A DNA stretch of 64,000 nucleotides from Hemileia vastatrix (Eukaryota; Basidiomycota; Pucciniomycetes; Pucciniales; Zaghouaniaceae). The notes beneath the pieces were generated by a model, which was not told the origin of the DNA, did no database searches, and saw nothing but the letters and a program-made list of their open reading frames with translations. The stretch spans positions 18,898,103 through 18,962,102 of the forward strand of contig JASXTE010000011.1 of assembly GCA_030280995.1 (NCBI GenBank). Direction: 5' to 3'. Below, one piece after another: positions 48,413 through 59,852 of the stretch (position 1 is its first letter; every line of letters starts with the position of its first letter). The position numbers were made by a program, and so were the translations under genes.

Positions 48413-48462
48413 CATCCTCCCTCCAATAGAGAATTTCCACATTCTCCTTCATCACAACCACC

Positions 48463-49086
48463 ATGTTCAGCTTTCTTTCTAAATCTGCTACTGACTTGGG
48501 TCCTTGCCAATACTGCATTGACAAAAATCTCATCTGTACCATCACACCTCCAGCTCATCTCTACAGAAACTCCTGCGATGCATGCCACTCTAGGAAAAAG
48601 ACTTGTTTCAGACCTTGTCCATTGTCCTCTCTAACATCTTCTCCTCCTCCACAACTTGATCCACCTTCCACCAGCACCAAAATATTCAGACCATCCATCC
48701 TGATCCCCAGACTGGTCAACAAATTACACCCTTAAAAAAGAGTGCCAATCCCACTACAAACACTAGCTCTTCCATCCCTGGTCCTTCCGATGGTAAGCCC
48801 AATACTTCTTCATACTGAAATTCAATCTGACAAATTTCCAGCTCATTTCCATCCAGAAAGTGATGATGACAATGTGGGAACCATTGAAGAACCCCCACCT
48901 AATCCATTTCCCACCATCAAAGACAACTTCCAACAACCTTCTTCTCAACAGAAGCATCTCATCTTAAATTAATTCTAACCCACTCCTGTCAGGAACCCAC
49001 AGGACCTTGAGAAAAGGAAGAACCTCATTCACCAGCTCAAAGCCAATGCTGAACATTTTGTTACATCTCTTGATTCTTTTCTGTAA
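48463..49086 (+). pseudogene. Decayed Cys-rich antisense protein, first copy
   Basis: ATG 48463 opens a frame with the cluster CQYC...CT...SCDACHSRKKTC, i.e. C-x2-C, C, C-x2-C-x6-C, reminiscent of fungal Zn2Cys6 or paired CxxC knuckles. After a stop at about 48733 the sequence continues in other frames with an acidic Pro-rich part and ends ENLIHQL-type helix sequence (KRKNLIHQLKANAEHFVTSL) before TAA at 49084. A related and longer copy lies at 49765-51319. Both run opposite to gypsy copies A and B. Function unknown. Confidence 0.5.
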
Positions 49087-49139
49087 TTACTTCTTGACCA
49101 AAAATATTGATTTAGAAATAAAAAAAAATTAAAAACTCC

Positions 49140-49612
49140 TCATTTTAAAGTCTTGGGGGACTAACAGCCCTAATTTTATAGTCTTGGGGCACTCAAAAAC
49201 CCTCAGTTTATAGTCTTGGGGACTCAAAACCTAAATAAAAAGACAGAAACAGAGATCAAAACATTGAAAACTAAAAAAACAAACTAACATTCTGGGTTAA
49301 ATGTTCTACAGAGCAGCCAGCTCATCAGTTACCCCCACACTTTCCCTAACAAAATTCAGAGAGTCCCCCTTGGATGCCCTCTGCCAGAATCACACCAGCT
49401 CCACATTATCAGTTTATAGTCCTGAAGGACTCACCAACAACCATCCTCAGTTTATAGTCTTGGGGGACTGTACCCTTTCTCAGTTTAAAGTCTTGATGGA
49501 CTGCAGATCCACATTAGTAGTAAAAAACAAAACTCTTGAAGCAATCTTTAAATAACCAGCCAGTTTTAAGTCTTGGAGGACTTTCAGTGTTCAGTTTAAA
49601 GTCTTTACGGAA
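49140..49612. repeat. Array of AGTC...GACT mini-hairpins
   Basis: About eight copies of a motif close to TTTAAAGTCTTGGGGGACT, near 49147, 49176, 49207, 49407, 49448, 49481, 49563 and 49591. Each can pair AGTC with GACT around a G-rich loop. Single copies also occur in the tails of copies A (near 35986) and B (near 51920 and 52180). One GGGTAA...CAGTTACCC unit is present near 49293. Confidence 0.75.
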
Positions 49613-49764
49613 TAAAAACATTTTTCATATAAAGGTAGAGCCACCTCCATGCACAGTGCTCCACAGCTAACCTGCTGAACTTTCACTCTTTCTTCATTAT
49701 CTACACATCACTGAAAATTTTTTTATTAATCTCTTTTCTCTTCATTATTTTTCCTTCACAGATC

Positions 49765-51319
49765 ATGGCTGGATCCCCAGATTTTGACCTATTGGACATT
49801 CCCTGTTTCACTGCTCCAAAGGACTTTGCTTGTAAACAGTGAATCCACATGTGCAGCCTTGTATCTTCACTCTTCCTACTCCTCAATCCAAATTCTATAA
49901 CAGAACCTGTGATTCTTGCAACTCTAAAAAGAAAAGATGTGACAGAGATCCCAACTATCCAATACCTCCGCCTTCATCTTCACACAAAGATATTTCCAGA
50001 TCTCCTACCAGGTCACCAGAACTTGGACTTGCTTCCTCTTCTTTATCTTCCGCTCCTTCCAGAAGATCATGCCGCTCTATTCCCAAATCACTCCCTAAAA
50101 GACCTGCTTTATCTTCTCAAAAATCTGCTTTTATCTCTGAAAATTTTGACAAATCCACTTCAAAATCAGCTCCCAGGCTGCTAGACCGCCTCCAGGCGGC
50201 CCACCTGCCTTGCCCAAAAGCAATAATCAGGCTCAGAACTGCAAATTTCAGCCAGATAACAGCCAAAATACACCATTTAACACAAACAACTCTACGCAAC
50301 CACCTCCTAGTGCTCCCAGAGAAATACGTACACACAAAATTTCTTCCTCAGACAACCTCAAAAATTCCAACATCTCTAGAAAACCTGCCAGAGGACCTTC
50401 TGAAAACACCAGAGCACACAACACTGCTTCCAAATAAAAATCTCCGGTTACTTCAAGAAGAGCTAACTACACCTCTCCTCTGGCTGCCAATTATTCCTCT
50501 GATGGTTCCCTTTCTTTTAGATCTTCATCTAGAAAGTTACAATCAGCTTCTAGGTCACCTTCTCCTGATCTTTCCTTCAACAACCCTGGTACTCCACAAC
50601 CAGTGTACAACCCAACTGGGCCAAGCAATACTAATATCCACAACAACAACAGAAGCCCTGCTGCTCCAACCAGGCCACAGGAACACCCTTCTTCTCCTTC
50701 ATCTTCTTAACACCATTTGGAGAATGATCATGAGAATCCATACCTCTATCTGGTTGATCCTCCTTCAAAATCCATTCAGCTTTCTTCAACAGCTCAAATT
50801 CTGGCTGCTTACAAATTTTATGAGCTCCCAATCTGTAAGTACCAAATTAATAAATCCAATTTATTTCACAGAGAATAATTACTGATCTAATTCTTCTGTG
50901 TAGTTGGAACCCCACCTCCTAAAACTACAATTGGAATCAGCCAAGCTCTAGAAACTACCTTAATGCTGTATTACGCTAACATGAGAGAACAACTAAGCAT
51001 GATGTGTTCAAGCATGCTTAAGGCCTTAGCTCTTCATGTTCCATTGAATGAATTTGAAAATAATCTGAGGAAAAAGCTCCTTGATGACCACTGGAAGATT
51101 TCTGGAATAATCAAACACACCTTCCAACACTCTATCCCTGCTTCTTCCACTTCTTCCCAAAAATTACCTTCCACTCCAGTCCCTGACCATTACAACCCAT
51201 ATACACTTTCCAGCTGCCTATACCACAAAGAACACAGTTCTTCTTCCAATCCAAACAAAAAGCAAATACGCCACCATAATCCAGACCAACCGCCAGAGGA
51301 TTCTTCTTCCAGACATTAA
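49765..51319 (+). pseudogene. Cys-rich gene with an intron, antisense to gypsy copy B
   Basis: ATG 49765 starts MAGSPDFDLLDIPCFTAP...FACKQ, then a stop or frame change. The next frame carries CIFTLPTPQS...NRTCDSCNSKKKRC, the same Cys pattern as at 48463. A long Ser/Pro/Asn-rich middle is split over frames. A 69-nt intron at 50835-50903 (GTAAGT...GTGTAG) joins YKFYELPI to GTPPPKTTIGISQALE in phase. The C-terminal 135 residues, ending near 51319, are open and helical (MREQLSMMCSSMLKALA, FENNLRKKLLDDHWK). The intron shows that this strand was expressed. It sits between the end of copy B's pol and its 3' LTR, on the opposite strand, like the antisense extra ORFs known from some plant gypsy elements. 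Decayed; function unknown. Confidence 0.55.
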
Positions 51320-51559
51320 AATAAACAAGAACGGAATTAATAAGTCACTAAATAGATAGAACATAATAATTAACAGAAATATACATTAAAAATTTGTTTT
51401 ATTTTTATTTTTATTTTATTTATTTATTTATTTTTTATTTTTATATATCTTTTTATATATCTATTTTAAACTACTAACATACTAAAAAAAACTTGAAAAT
51501 AAATAACAAAATTAACCAAAAATATAAGAGTTGAAAAAAATTAAAATGAAATGAATAAT
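51320..51559. other. AT-rich spacer with TTTTA/TTTAT tract
   Basis: Simple-sequence-rich stretch (about 51400-51450) between the antisense gene and the tail of copy B. No gene seen. Confidence 0.5.
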
Positions 51560-52439
51560 AATAATAACATGAGACAAATAATACTTACTAATTGTATCCC
51601 CCAGCTAATTGATGAGCTGATCCCCTGATACCTTACCCACATCCAAGTGCACCTTAATGTGGATACACGCTTTATATCCTAATAACTCCCACAAAAATAA
51701 TTAGAAGATAAAAAAAAGAAAAAAAAAGAAAATAATCTAAAGCCAATATCTAACACATCCATAGACACCAAAATTAAAGAAAAGAAAAAAATCCGGCTCC
51801 ATAGAAATTCCAGTCCAAGGAAATGATCACTGGGTGGACTCCCTCCAATAAGTAAAAATGATGGGAGACCACCATTGATCCACCACCAAAACTTAAGAAG
51901 CCTGTCTTGAAGCAGTAATCCAGTTTAAAGTCATAGTGGACTTAAACCCTGAATAACAAAAACCAGAACTAGGATTCAACTAGGACAAAAAAAATACTTG
52001 AAACAGACATTTCGGGGTAACTTTTCTACAGAGCAGCCATCTCATCAGTTACCCCCACACTTGCCAAAATAAAATCTAGAAGCCCCCCCTGGGTACCTTC
52101 TAACAAAAGCACAAAATCCAAAACATTAAACCAAAACCAATAAGCGTGAAAAGTCCAGCAATTGAAGACCAAAAGAATTTACAGTTTAAAGTCATAGAGG
52201 ACTAAAACCTGTGAAGAAAAACCAATACTAGGGTTCAACCAAATTAAGAGAAGGGATTGGAAACAGAAAATCTGGGGTAACTGTTGATAGAGCAGCCAGC
52301 TCATCAGTTACCCCCACACTTGCCAGAACAAAACCTAGAAGCTCCACCCATGGTTACCTTCTAACAAAAAGTTTCCAATAAAACAGATGCACAGCATCAC
52401 CAAAATCCAAATTTAAAGAATGGTCCATAGTTTATCCTC

Positions 52440-53792
52440 ATTGCGGAGTCAATCTTCTTCACTTTTTGTTCCTCTAGGAAAAAATCTCTTCACCTGATCT
52501 GCAGCCACTCTCTTCTTTAAGACTGAGCCATCTGACTCCTCCAAAACATAAGAACCTCCAGACACTTGTGATCTGACTCTGTAAGGTCTATTTCATCTGC
52601 CAGCAAACATATTTCCCCACTGACTCTCCAAACTTATATTATACACCAAAACCAAACAGCCATGTTTCAAGGGATTCCTGAGTCTATGAGCCAACTTCTT
52701 GTCCCAGCATCAGACTGATTGATTTCTTATCTTCATCATTCTAGAGTATGCCTTCTATTGAAATTCCTCTCTAAATTCCAATTGTTGCATCCTGGCACAG
52801 AGAAAATCTTCTGTTTAGCATATATCATCCCAATCAATTCCAAGATAAGAGACAGCTTCTAAATCCACAGGTAGAAAAGCTTTATGCCCAAAAATAAATT
52901 CATAAGGGTAATAGCCATTTATCCTTTTTACAGTGACTCTATCAGAAAATAACACCAAGGTTAAATAATGCCTCCATTTTTCAGCACTATTTCCACACAT
53001 TTTCACCAAAGCATTCTTGATAAATTGATGGCTTCTTTCAGCCATGCCTTTAGCTTCAGGATAATAAGGTGTAGCCACTCATACTTTCAATCCTATAGTT
53101 GCCACAGCTTCTTTAAATTCAGCTCCAAACTCTGGGCCACGGTCAACAGTAACCAACTTCATTAACCCATACCTAAACACCCATTCCTTCATCAAAAATT
53201 CTACCACATTTTTGGAAGTCAAATTCACCAGAGGCACCACCTCAACCCAACCAGACAAATCATCCCTTGCAACAATCAAGTATTTATACCTCCACTCTTT
53301 GATATGGACAGCATCCAAACTGACTCTTCCAAACACAGTTGTTTCACCAGTAGCACGGAGAACCTCTCTAGGTTTCAAATGACTTCTTTTTTGACATTCT
53401 TCACAAGATTGAACCCAACCCATCACAACCAACTTCATACCTGGCCACCAAAATCTATCTGCTACTCTTCTATAATTCTACCCAAAACATCTATGACCAA
53501 GGTCTTCATGCAAAGACTTCAAAACCAATTATTGACCCTTCTTCTGAGTCACCACCACTTGAGAATTTGGATGTCTACTCCTCATCAACCTCCTTCCTAA
53601 CACATAAAATCCAGGATTCTTCTTCTTGATTTCTACCCAAGTATCATCATCACAAATATCTGGCCTCTCCAAGGTTAACTGATATTCATCCATAGTAAAA
53701 TATAACCCAATATGACCCCAGGTCTCATCTTCAAAAACCAACAAAACAATATCCAAGGGTACAACCCTGTCATCAAAATCTCCAGTGTACAA
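52440..53792 (-). pseudogene. Integrase remnant of copy B
   Basis: Segment 53438-53079 holds the HHCC end (CEECQKRSHLK) and the core start (SLDAVHIKEW with the first Asp, then VDRGPEF with the second). After one stop, 53078-52815 gives YYPEAKGMAERSHQ with the Glu. The C-terminal part to about 52440 is in further frames. Upstream 53792-53529 is linker continuing from RNase H across the inserted LTR. The three catalytic residues are intact but the frame is broken. Confidence 0.8.
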
Positions 53793-53807
53793 ATGAGCAA
53801 CACAACC

Positions 53808-54938
53808 TGTGTGGTACGCGCCTTGCAGGTAGTTTAATTTTGGACCAATCAGCTTGCATAGTCAAGGAAGAACAAAGGGGATTCATAGCGCAGTAGTTAG
53901 TGCTAAACTATAATACGTATTTGTGTGTTTCAAGAACAAAAGAAAATAGAAGCACAGAAGAAGATTCAGTGTCTGTGCGCTTGGATTTTGCAGCAGGATG
54001 CACCACAAGATGGGGAATTGTTGCTTATCAATTTAGGACTGCAAGCACTGAACAATATGGATTTGGATTTTCCAATAATTGTGTGTTATGCACTAAGGAA
54101 GGAATTATGGCTCAAGGAAAGACTCAAGTGCAAAGTATAATGCACCTTGGCTAGTGTGGTAACTTACTGAAACAGGTAACATAGGAGTTTAACTAGTTAA
54201 AAGATAAAGCAACTAGGATCAGCATTAGAAGGAGTCAAACTTGGAAGTAGCGCTGAAACAAAACAAAGGTACAGTCAAAAGCGCACATGTGGAGTATAAT
54301 TGAAATAAGTTAATACTAGTGTCATTAAGGATAGGCGCTAGAGTCAGCTCTGGAGATCCACTAGGGAAATGTGTTTTGAGCACTGGAAAAATATAAAAAG
54401 GGGTATCACATCTAGTAATGAAGGAGGAGAACAATTTACGAATAATTAGTTAACAAACAAATAGTTAATAATTGTGGAGTCAAGTATAAGATATTGGATT
54501 TTCTGCGATCATTTGTTTAAGAATATATTAGAGGTATTTCTGAGTCATTTTGTCATTCATGCATCTGTGTGTGTATTTCTTATAGTATAAGTGAAAGATC
54601 ACAACATGGAGAGAATATATAGATTCAGTAGGATTGACTAGTATTAGAGTTATTTTATTGCTATAATAAGGTATATTCAAAGAGAGCGCTCCAAGAGGGA
54701 GTAGCTGTGAATATTAGCTCTTGTTAAGAATAGAAATATTCAGATAGTAATACTTGTTTTTTTTTCCGATCTTTTAAACTCATTTCTCAACTTATAAACT
54801 TTCTAATCACATATTAGTGATACACATTATTGCGCTGTCTTTAAAAAAGTGTGGAAGGAACTTGTTTTTAGAAATTGAAAAGAAGAACCAGCCAATCTCA
54901 CATTGTGTCTACTGCTTAGTACTTTAGAACTCTCTACA
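53808..54938. repeat. Solo LTR-like insert in copy B
   Basis: About 1.13 kb starting TGTGTGGTACGCG and ending near CTCTACA. Copy A lacks it: there the text runs from AACACAACC straight to AGCCCATCC (near 37604-37625). TATAAAAAG at 54392 supports an LTR. The 5-bp flanks (CAACC and ACACC) are only roughly alike, so the ends may shift by a few bases. Direction is probably + from the TATA box. Confidence 0.75.
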
Positions 54939-54941
54939 CCG

Positions 54942-56530
54942 GCCCATCCAGGACACCAAAATCTAAACTTTGGCACCTCCTTTTTCTTCCACTGAATCTT
55001 AAAAGAATCCAGTTCACCAACAAAAACACCTTTCTCCAATTTTGAGCCATCCCAAACAAAAGCCTCATCTTCATCAACAAAAACATCCTGATCACCAGAA
55101 TCATGATGAGAACCATCCAGTTTAACCTCTTTGTGGAGGAGAGAACAATCATACAGTTTAGCCTCTTGGGGTAGGAGAGAAAAATATTCAGAACCCTTTG
55201 CGCTGGCCCTAACCACTGGAACATCTTCATCAAATTCTACAGAATCAGAATCATCATCTATGGGTGGTCTTCTTGATAATTCATCTGGCATTGTAAAATT
55301 CATACCTGGCTTGTGCACCAGGTCAAAAGAAAAATGTTGAATAAATTCCAACAACCTAGTAATTGGAGCATTTGGAAGACTAGGTGTGTTGATCATTTGA
55401 ACCAGAGATTTAGCATCCACCTGCAGCTTAAAATGCTGCCCCCACAAAACAGTTTGTAGCTTCTTCAAAATTTTTGTTACACCACACAATTCCAACTTTG
55501 GCTGAGAATACCTAGATTCCACCTCATTAAAAACTACAGACTCATACCTTACTGGCCTGACCTTCCCAGCTTTATCTTCCTGAGACAAAAAAGCACCAGC
55601 AGCAATATAACTTGAGTCCACTGCCAGAAAATTTTTTCTAGATTCCCTTCCATAATCCAACTTGTGAAGAATAATATCTTCACCTACCACCTTCTTCAAT
55701 TTATGAAAAGCCTCTTCACAATCTTCAGTCCACTCCCACTCCGCATCTTTCCTGGTCAACCTTCTTAAGGGTGAAGCCAACAAAGAAAAATCTTTAATAA
55801 AAATTCTGACGTATACACAAACTCCCAAAAATCCCCTAAATTCAGTAGTATTCTTGGGTCTTGGCCATGACTTAATTTTATTAACTTTCTTCTTTGCCAT
55901 AATCCTTCCCTCCTTACATAAAACATGACCCAAGATTTCTAGAGCAGGAACACAACAACAAAACCTTGACCCAGAAATGGTCAAACCAGCCTCTTCAATC
56001 CTAAACAATACTCTCTCTAGAGTAATTGCATATTCCCAAACAAATCTCCTTATACCTAGGTTCTCCTTCAGCACCTCATTCCCATAATCAGTGGAGGGTC
56101 CTTTAATTCCACCTTCATCAATAAAAATACCAGCATGAGTTGGAAAACCATCCTGCAAAATACAAGCCATTTGAGCTTGATATACTGCTACTGAATTAGT
56201 TGCTCCTTGAGGCAACATAGTAAGCTTAAATCTTCCCAAAGGAGTATCAAATGTTGTGAGTGGCCGTGAATCAGTGAAAAGTTCCCTTTCATCATAACCA
56301 CCCATAATATCACCCAAACCATAACACACCCTTCCAGCAAAAGCTTCCACAAAGTCCTCTGCACTTGGTGGCAATCTCTCATCCTTGATAGTGACTCTAT
56401 TCAAGGCCCTAAGATTATGCACTACCCTCAACTTCCCATTCTGTTTCTTAAAATAGAAGACCGGACTTAAGTAGCTAGAAGTTGAGTGTTCATACAATCC
56501 TGTCCTGACTCTTTCCCTAACAATCTCCAC
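54942..56530 (-). pseudogene. RT-RNase H of copy B, long open frame with altered active site
   Basis: A 567-codon open frame (56530-54827) whose first ~530 codons are element sequence; its last ~40 codons run into the inserted LTR. RT motifs: NGKLRVVHNLRALNR, YGLGDIMGGYDE, LTMLPQGATNSVAVYQ and GIFIDEGG. The expected catalytic pair D-D reads D-E, so the polymerase is probably dead even though the frame is open. The connection has ILGHVLCKEGR and RGFLGVCVYVRIFI. RNase H has AVDSSYIAAGAFLS and VHKPGMNFTMPDELSRRPP. Confidence 0.85.
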
Positions 56531-56581
56531 AAAATCATCCCTAATAGCAGCTGGAATTGGAATAGGTTTGATATGCCAAGG

Positions 56582-57560
56582 TTAATGACAAGCCACAGGA
56601 ATCAAGTAAGGTTCCCCATAAGAATGTTTCAACACACCCTGTTCTTCTTCAACAAATTCCAGCGCTTTCTCCCTGAGCACAAAAACATGCAACAATAACT
56701 TCTTTTCCTCATCAGACAACCACGCATCAGGACCAAAACTAACAACATTCAACCTCTCCACAGTCACCCTAGTGGTTTCCACAAAATCAGGAGGATTCTT
56801 CACCAGAGAAGTACAGTACGGATCTCTTGACAATGCAGGTCTCTTCAAGGGAGGGTTAAAACCCACAGGAATAGGCTCATTGAAAGGCCTAATCTTCTGC
56901 ACTACCTTCTTGTACTTTGCCGCTCCACCGTCAACTTGAGGGATCTTCAGGACGTCTTCACCACCAGACCTGGAACAAAAACCAAGCATTTCCCCATTGC
57001 TCACATGTGTGGCCCAGTTAATGTTTTTGAAATGTGTAGAATAAACCCTAGCGGTGCACAATTGGGAGGACTTACATTTAGACCCCAATCTCACCACTCC
57101 ACAACTTTTCTTCAATTACACATCTTTTTCCTCACTTCCATCTTCCAAATCTTCAAATCTTGATTCATCTTCTGAATCACATCTTCTAAAATTATGCAGT
57201 TTATCTTCATGCTGGAGGCACAAAAATTGATCTTGACAATCTTCTTTCTTCAAAAATTCGTGCAGTTTAACCTCATGCTGGAGGCCCGAAAATTGATCTT
57301 GATGATCTTTACAAAAATAATTCTTTTCTTCTTTTTTAATTATCCTCAGATTTTTTTCTTGCTTTTAATCAGTTATCTTGAAATTTTTATCTTCTTTTCT
57401 TGAGTTTTCTTCCATCCTACATAAATAGCCAGGGGTTTTCCCAATGCTTACAGACATGGCCAAGGTAATGTTTTTGAAAGGCATAGAAGAAACCCTAGCG
57501 GCGTACAGCTGAGAGGACTTACTTTTAGACCCCAATCTCACCCCTCCACAGCTTTTCTGC
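56582..57560 (-). pseudogene. Protease-RT linker of copy B with short 66-bp repeat
   Basis: The 57115-56582 frame (KKSCGVVRLGSKCKSSQL ... DVLKIPQVDGGAAKYKK ... SFGPDAWLSDEEKK) precedes RT. The related piece at 57571-57365 repeats the GVRLGSKSKSSQL segment. Two or three 66-bp units lie between (about 57190-57320). Same layout as in copy A but shorter. Confidence 0.7.
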
Positions 57561-58059
57561 ATATCTTTCAATAAAGATATATAACCAGTCTTCTTTTTTG
57601 AACTTTAATTAAAAAAAATTGAAAATCTTGAGAGAGAACAGATACTTGATATAAAACATAAAGAATACTTGCAGAGAAGAGAAACATTAAAAAGAGAAAG
57701 TTGAAAATCCACTTGGTATATCTCCAAGGGAGATGACGTACTACAACCTGGTACTTCCTCATTTTGAAGAGAGGTTGTAGCACTAGGGCAACCAGCCCTT
57801 ATTACTCTAAAAAAGACAGACTCTCACAAGAGCCTGAACCACACTCCAAAAAACCAGAGGTGGCACCCACTTCTTTTCTTCTCCTACAACAATCCATGCA
57901 CTGGCGCATTGAAGACAAGCCAGGCCTAGTCTCCCAACCATCATCTCCAGGAGATTATAAACTCATGTGAAGCCTCCTCTCATCTTCACCAGTCAACTAC
58001 AAACTGATTCCCATGTCAAACTGATAACCAATTCTTGCCTGGAAATCCATCAAGAATGG

Positions 58060-58960
58060 TCCACCCAAAACAGCTTTTACATTAACTTTGGCAATGTAAA
58101 AATGGACCTATCTGGAGGCTCCACGGACATCCAGCTTTACAAATTCAGCTGTCCCAATCAAATCAGTGACATGGCCAGCAATCCCTCTTATATTTCCAAA
58201 TATTCCTGTCTTGATGGGGAGGCCCAGATGTGTAGCCTAAAATAAAGAAATCAGGTTAATCTGAGAACCTGAATCCACCTATTTCGTAGCCTCCCTGCCA
58301 TTCAGAGTGACCATGACATAACCCAGAGAAGCAGTAAAATGAGTTTCTAACCCCTCACCAAACTTCTAAGCAGAATCATAAATGTATTCCACCTCCCCAG
58401 AAGAAACCGTTCTCTTGGTCAAAAATTTTATCTGTCTATCAGCCAACCCAGGACTGATAGCATACAATTCCTCATAAGAAAGGGAAACCTTACCCTGATT
58501 CATTCTTTCTAGAACTGAGTCCATAAAATTAGATTGGCCAGAAACTACTGGCCTCTCAAAGTGAGCCCTTGGTTTCACTATCTTTGTCCTAGAAATCTCC
58601 TGAGGACCAGAACCACCAACATATTTTCCATCAACAGGAATCAAACTGGATCCCTCACCAACACCTCTAACTCCAGCAGGCTTTGGCAATGAAGCCAAAG
58701 GGATATCCTCCTAAGAGTCAGAATCAACCTCCATACGCCTTGGCTCACCATTCATGTCCAATGCACCAAAACTGGGGGGGGGGCATGTCAGCAATCCCCT
58801 TCTGCATCTTGTACAGCTCCTCTTTGCTGTACTTCCTCCTGGCTGCACTCAGCTTAGGATTCACCTTTGAAGCCTTAGGCTTTGGTTGGGCTGAGAACTG
58901 CTCTTAGGCCTTCCCACCTTTCCAGATTCAACATCATAGAAACAAGCCAAGCATTCACTA
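58060..58960 (-). pseudogene. Gag end and protease of copy B
   Basis: The frame 58698-58366 (VSGQSNFMDSVLERMNQGKVSLSYEELYAISPGLADRQ) matches the linker before protease in copy A. Near 58290 the minus strand still reads VDSGSQ, the protease active site, with a stop just before it. Upstream 58900-58700 corresponds to the Gag tail, with a G-run (58773-58780) that shifts frame. The N-terminal gag was lost when the + strand element inserted. Confidence 0.7.
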
Positions 58961-58969
58961 CTTGACTGT

Positions 58970-59777
58970 TGTCACGTGCCACGTGACACTCAAGGCAAAA
59001 GTAGCTCATTAAATCAATAATACAGAGGTCTAAATCCATACTCGAAGCTCAGAAAGAAATTCTACATAGAAACTGTGACTTTCCTTTGTGTACTCACTAT
59101 TCAACCACACTAGTCTAAACTCTAAATCTAAATTAGTCAATCTCTCAATAGTGTGTTTTAGTCTTTTCCTCAATAAGCAACACACAGCGCAATAGTCAAT
59201 GTAATAGTCCGCTAAAAGGTTTATTAAATATCTGTGGGTTATATAAAGGGGTAGTGAGCATGGACGGGATGGTTAGTGGAGGATTAAAGGGTTAACAGAT
59301 GTTAGTGCGGAGGGTCCAGGTGTAACAGGCATAATTTTGGTGGTCTGTGGTGGGCGGAATGATGGATGGGTATGAGGTCGATGCGAGGAGGAGTAAAGGA
59401 TATAAAAGGGGTTGGATTTTGGTTTGACATTCTTTAGAATTAAATTATAAAATGTATATATAGTTAATAGTGGTAAGGCTTCAGGTTAAATCATTATTAT
59501 TGTATCTTTCCTTATTTTCTCAGTAATCATTTCTAAATCTTAAATCTTTGATTATGGATTTTCCAACCCTTTGTGAGATCTTAAGAATATTAATATTACC
59601 TTGAAATTATATTAGAATTCTTATCAAACATATCTCAAAGAAGTAGCTCTTCCTTTGAGTCATCTTTGAATCACTTCCTCAAACATTTCCTCTGTGCTTC
59701 GAAGAAGTTTCTAAACTACTCTCCTCATCTCACTTCCAGGAACACCATCAACCTTGTGCGTAGGTCGTCCGGTGACA
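58970..59777 (+). repeat. 5' LTR of the + strand gypsy at the window end
   Basis: 808 bp, starts TGTCACGTG and ends GGTGACA. The first 19 bases form a near-perfect palindrome (TGTCACGTG-C-CACGTGACA). TATAAAGGG lies near 59242. A reversed solo copy lies at 38001-38833. It cuts gypsy copy B. Confidence 0.85.
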
Positions 59778-59852
59778 GTATAATTTAATTCTCCATAATT
59801 CTCATTCTTTGGTACTACTACATCCTTTTTTCAGGTGTTTTAAATTCTTTAA

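Larger units (their letters stand above)
51560..58969 (-). mobile_element. Decayed Ty3/gypsy copy B, internal region
   Basis: Minus-strand element matching copy A from tail (51560-52400) through integrase, RNase H, RT and protease to gag. It is interrupted by an LTR-like insert at about 53808-54938. Its 5' end was cut by the + strand gypsy starting at 58970; copy A continues past the matching point. Tail hairpins GGGGTAA...CAGTTACCCC lie near 52013 and 52273. Coding is better kept than in A, but the RT active site is changed and stops remain. Confidence 0.85.

Noticed and set aside
49839..50885. 348-codon + strand ORF taken as one protein
   Set aside because: Only its first part matches the Cys-rich gene; after about 120 codons the sense switches to other frames, so the long Leu/Thr-rich part is out of frame.
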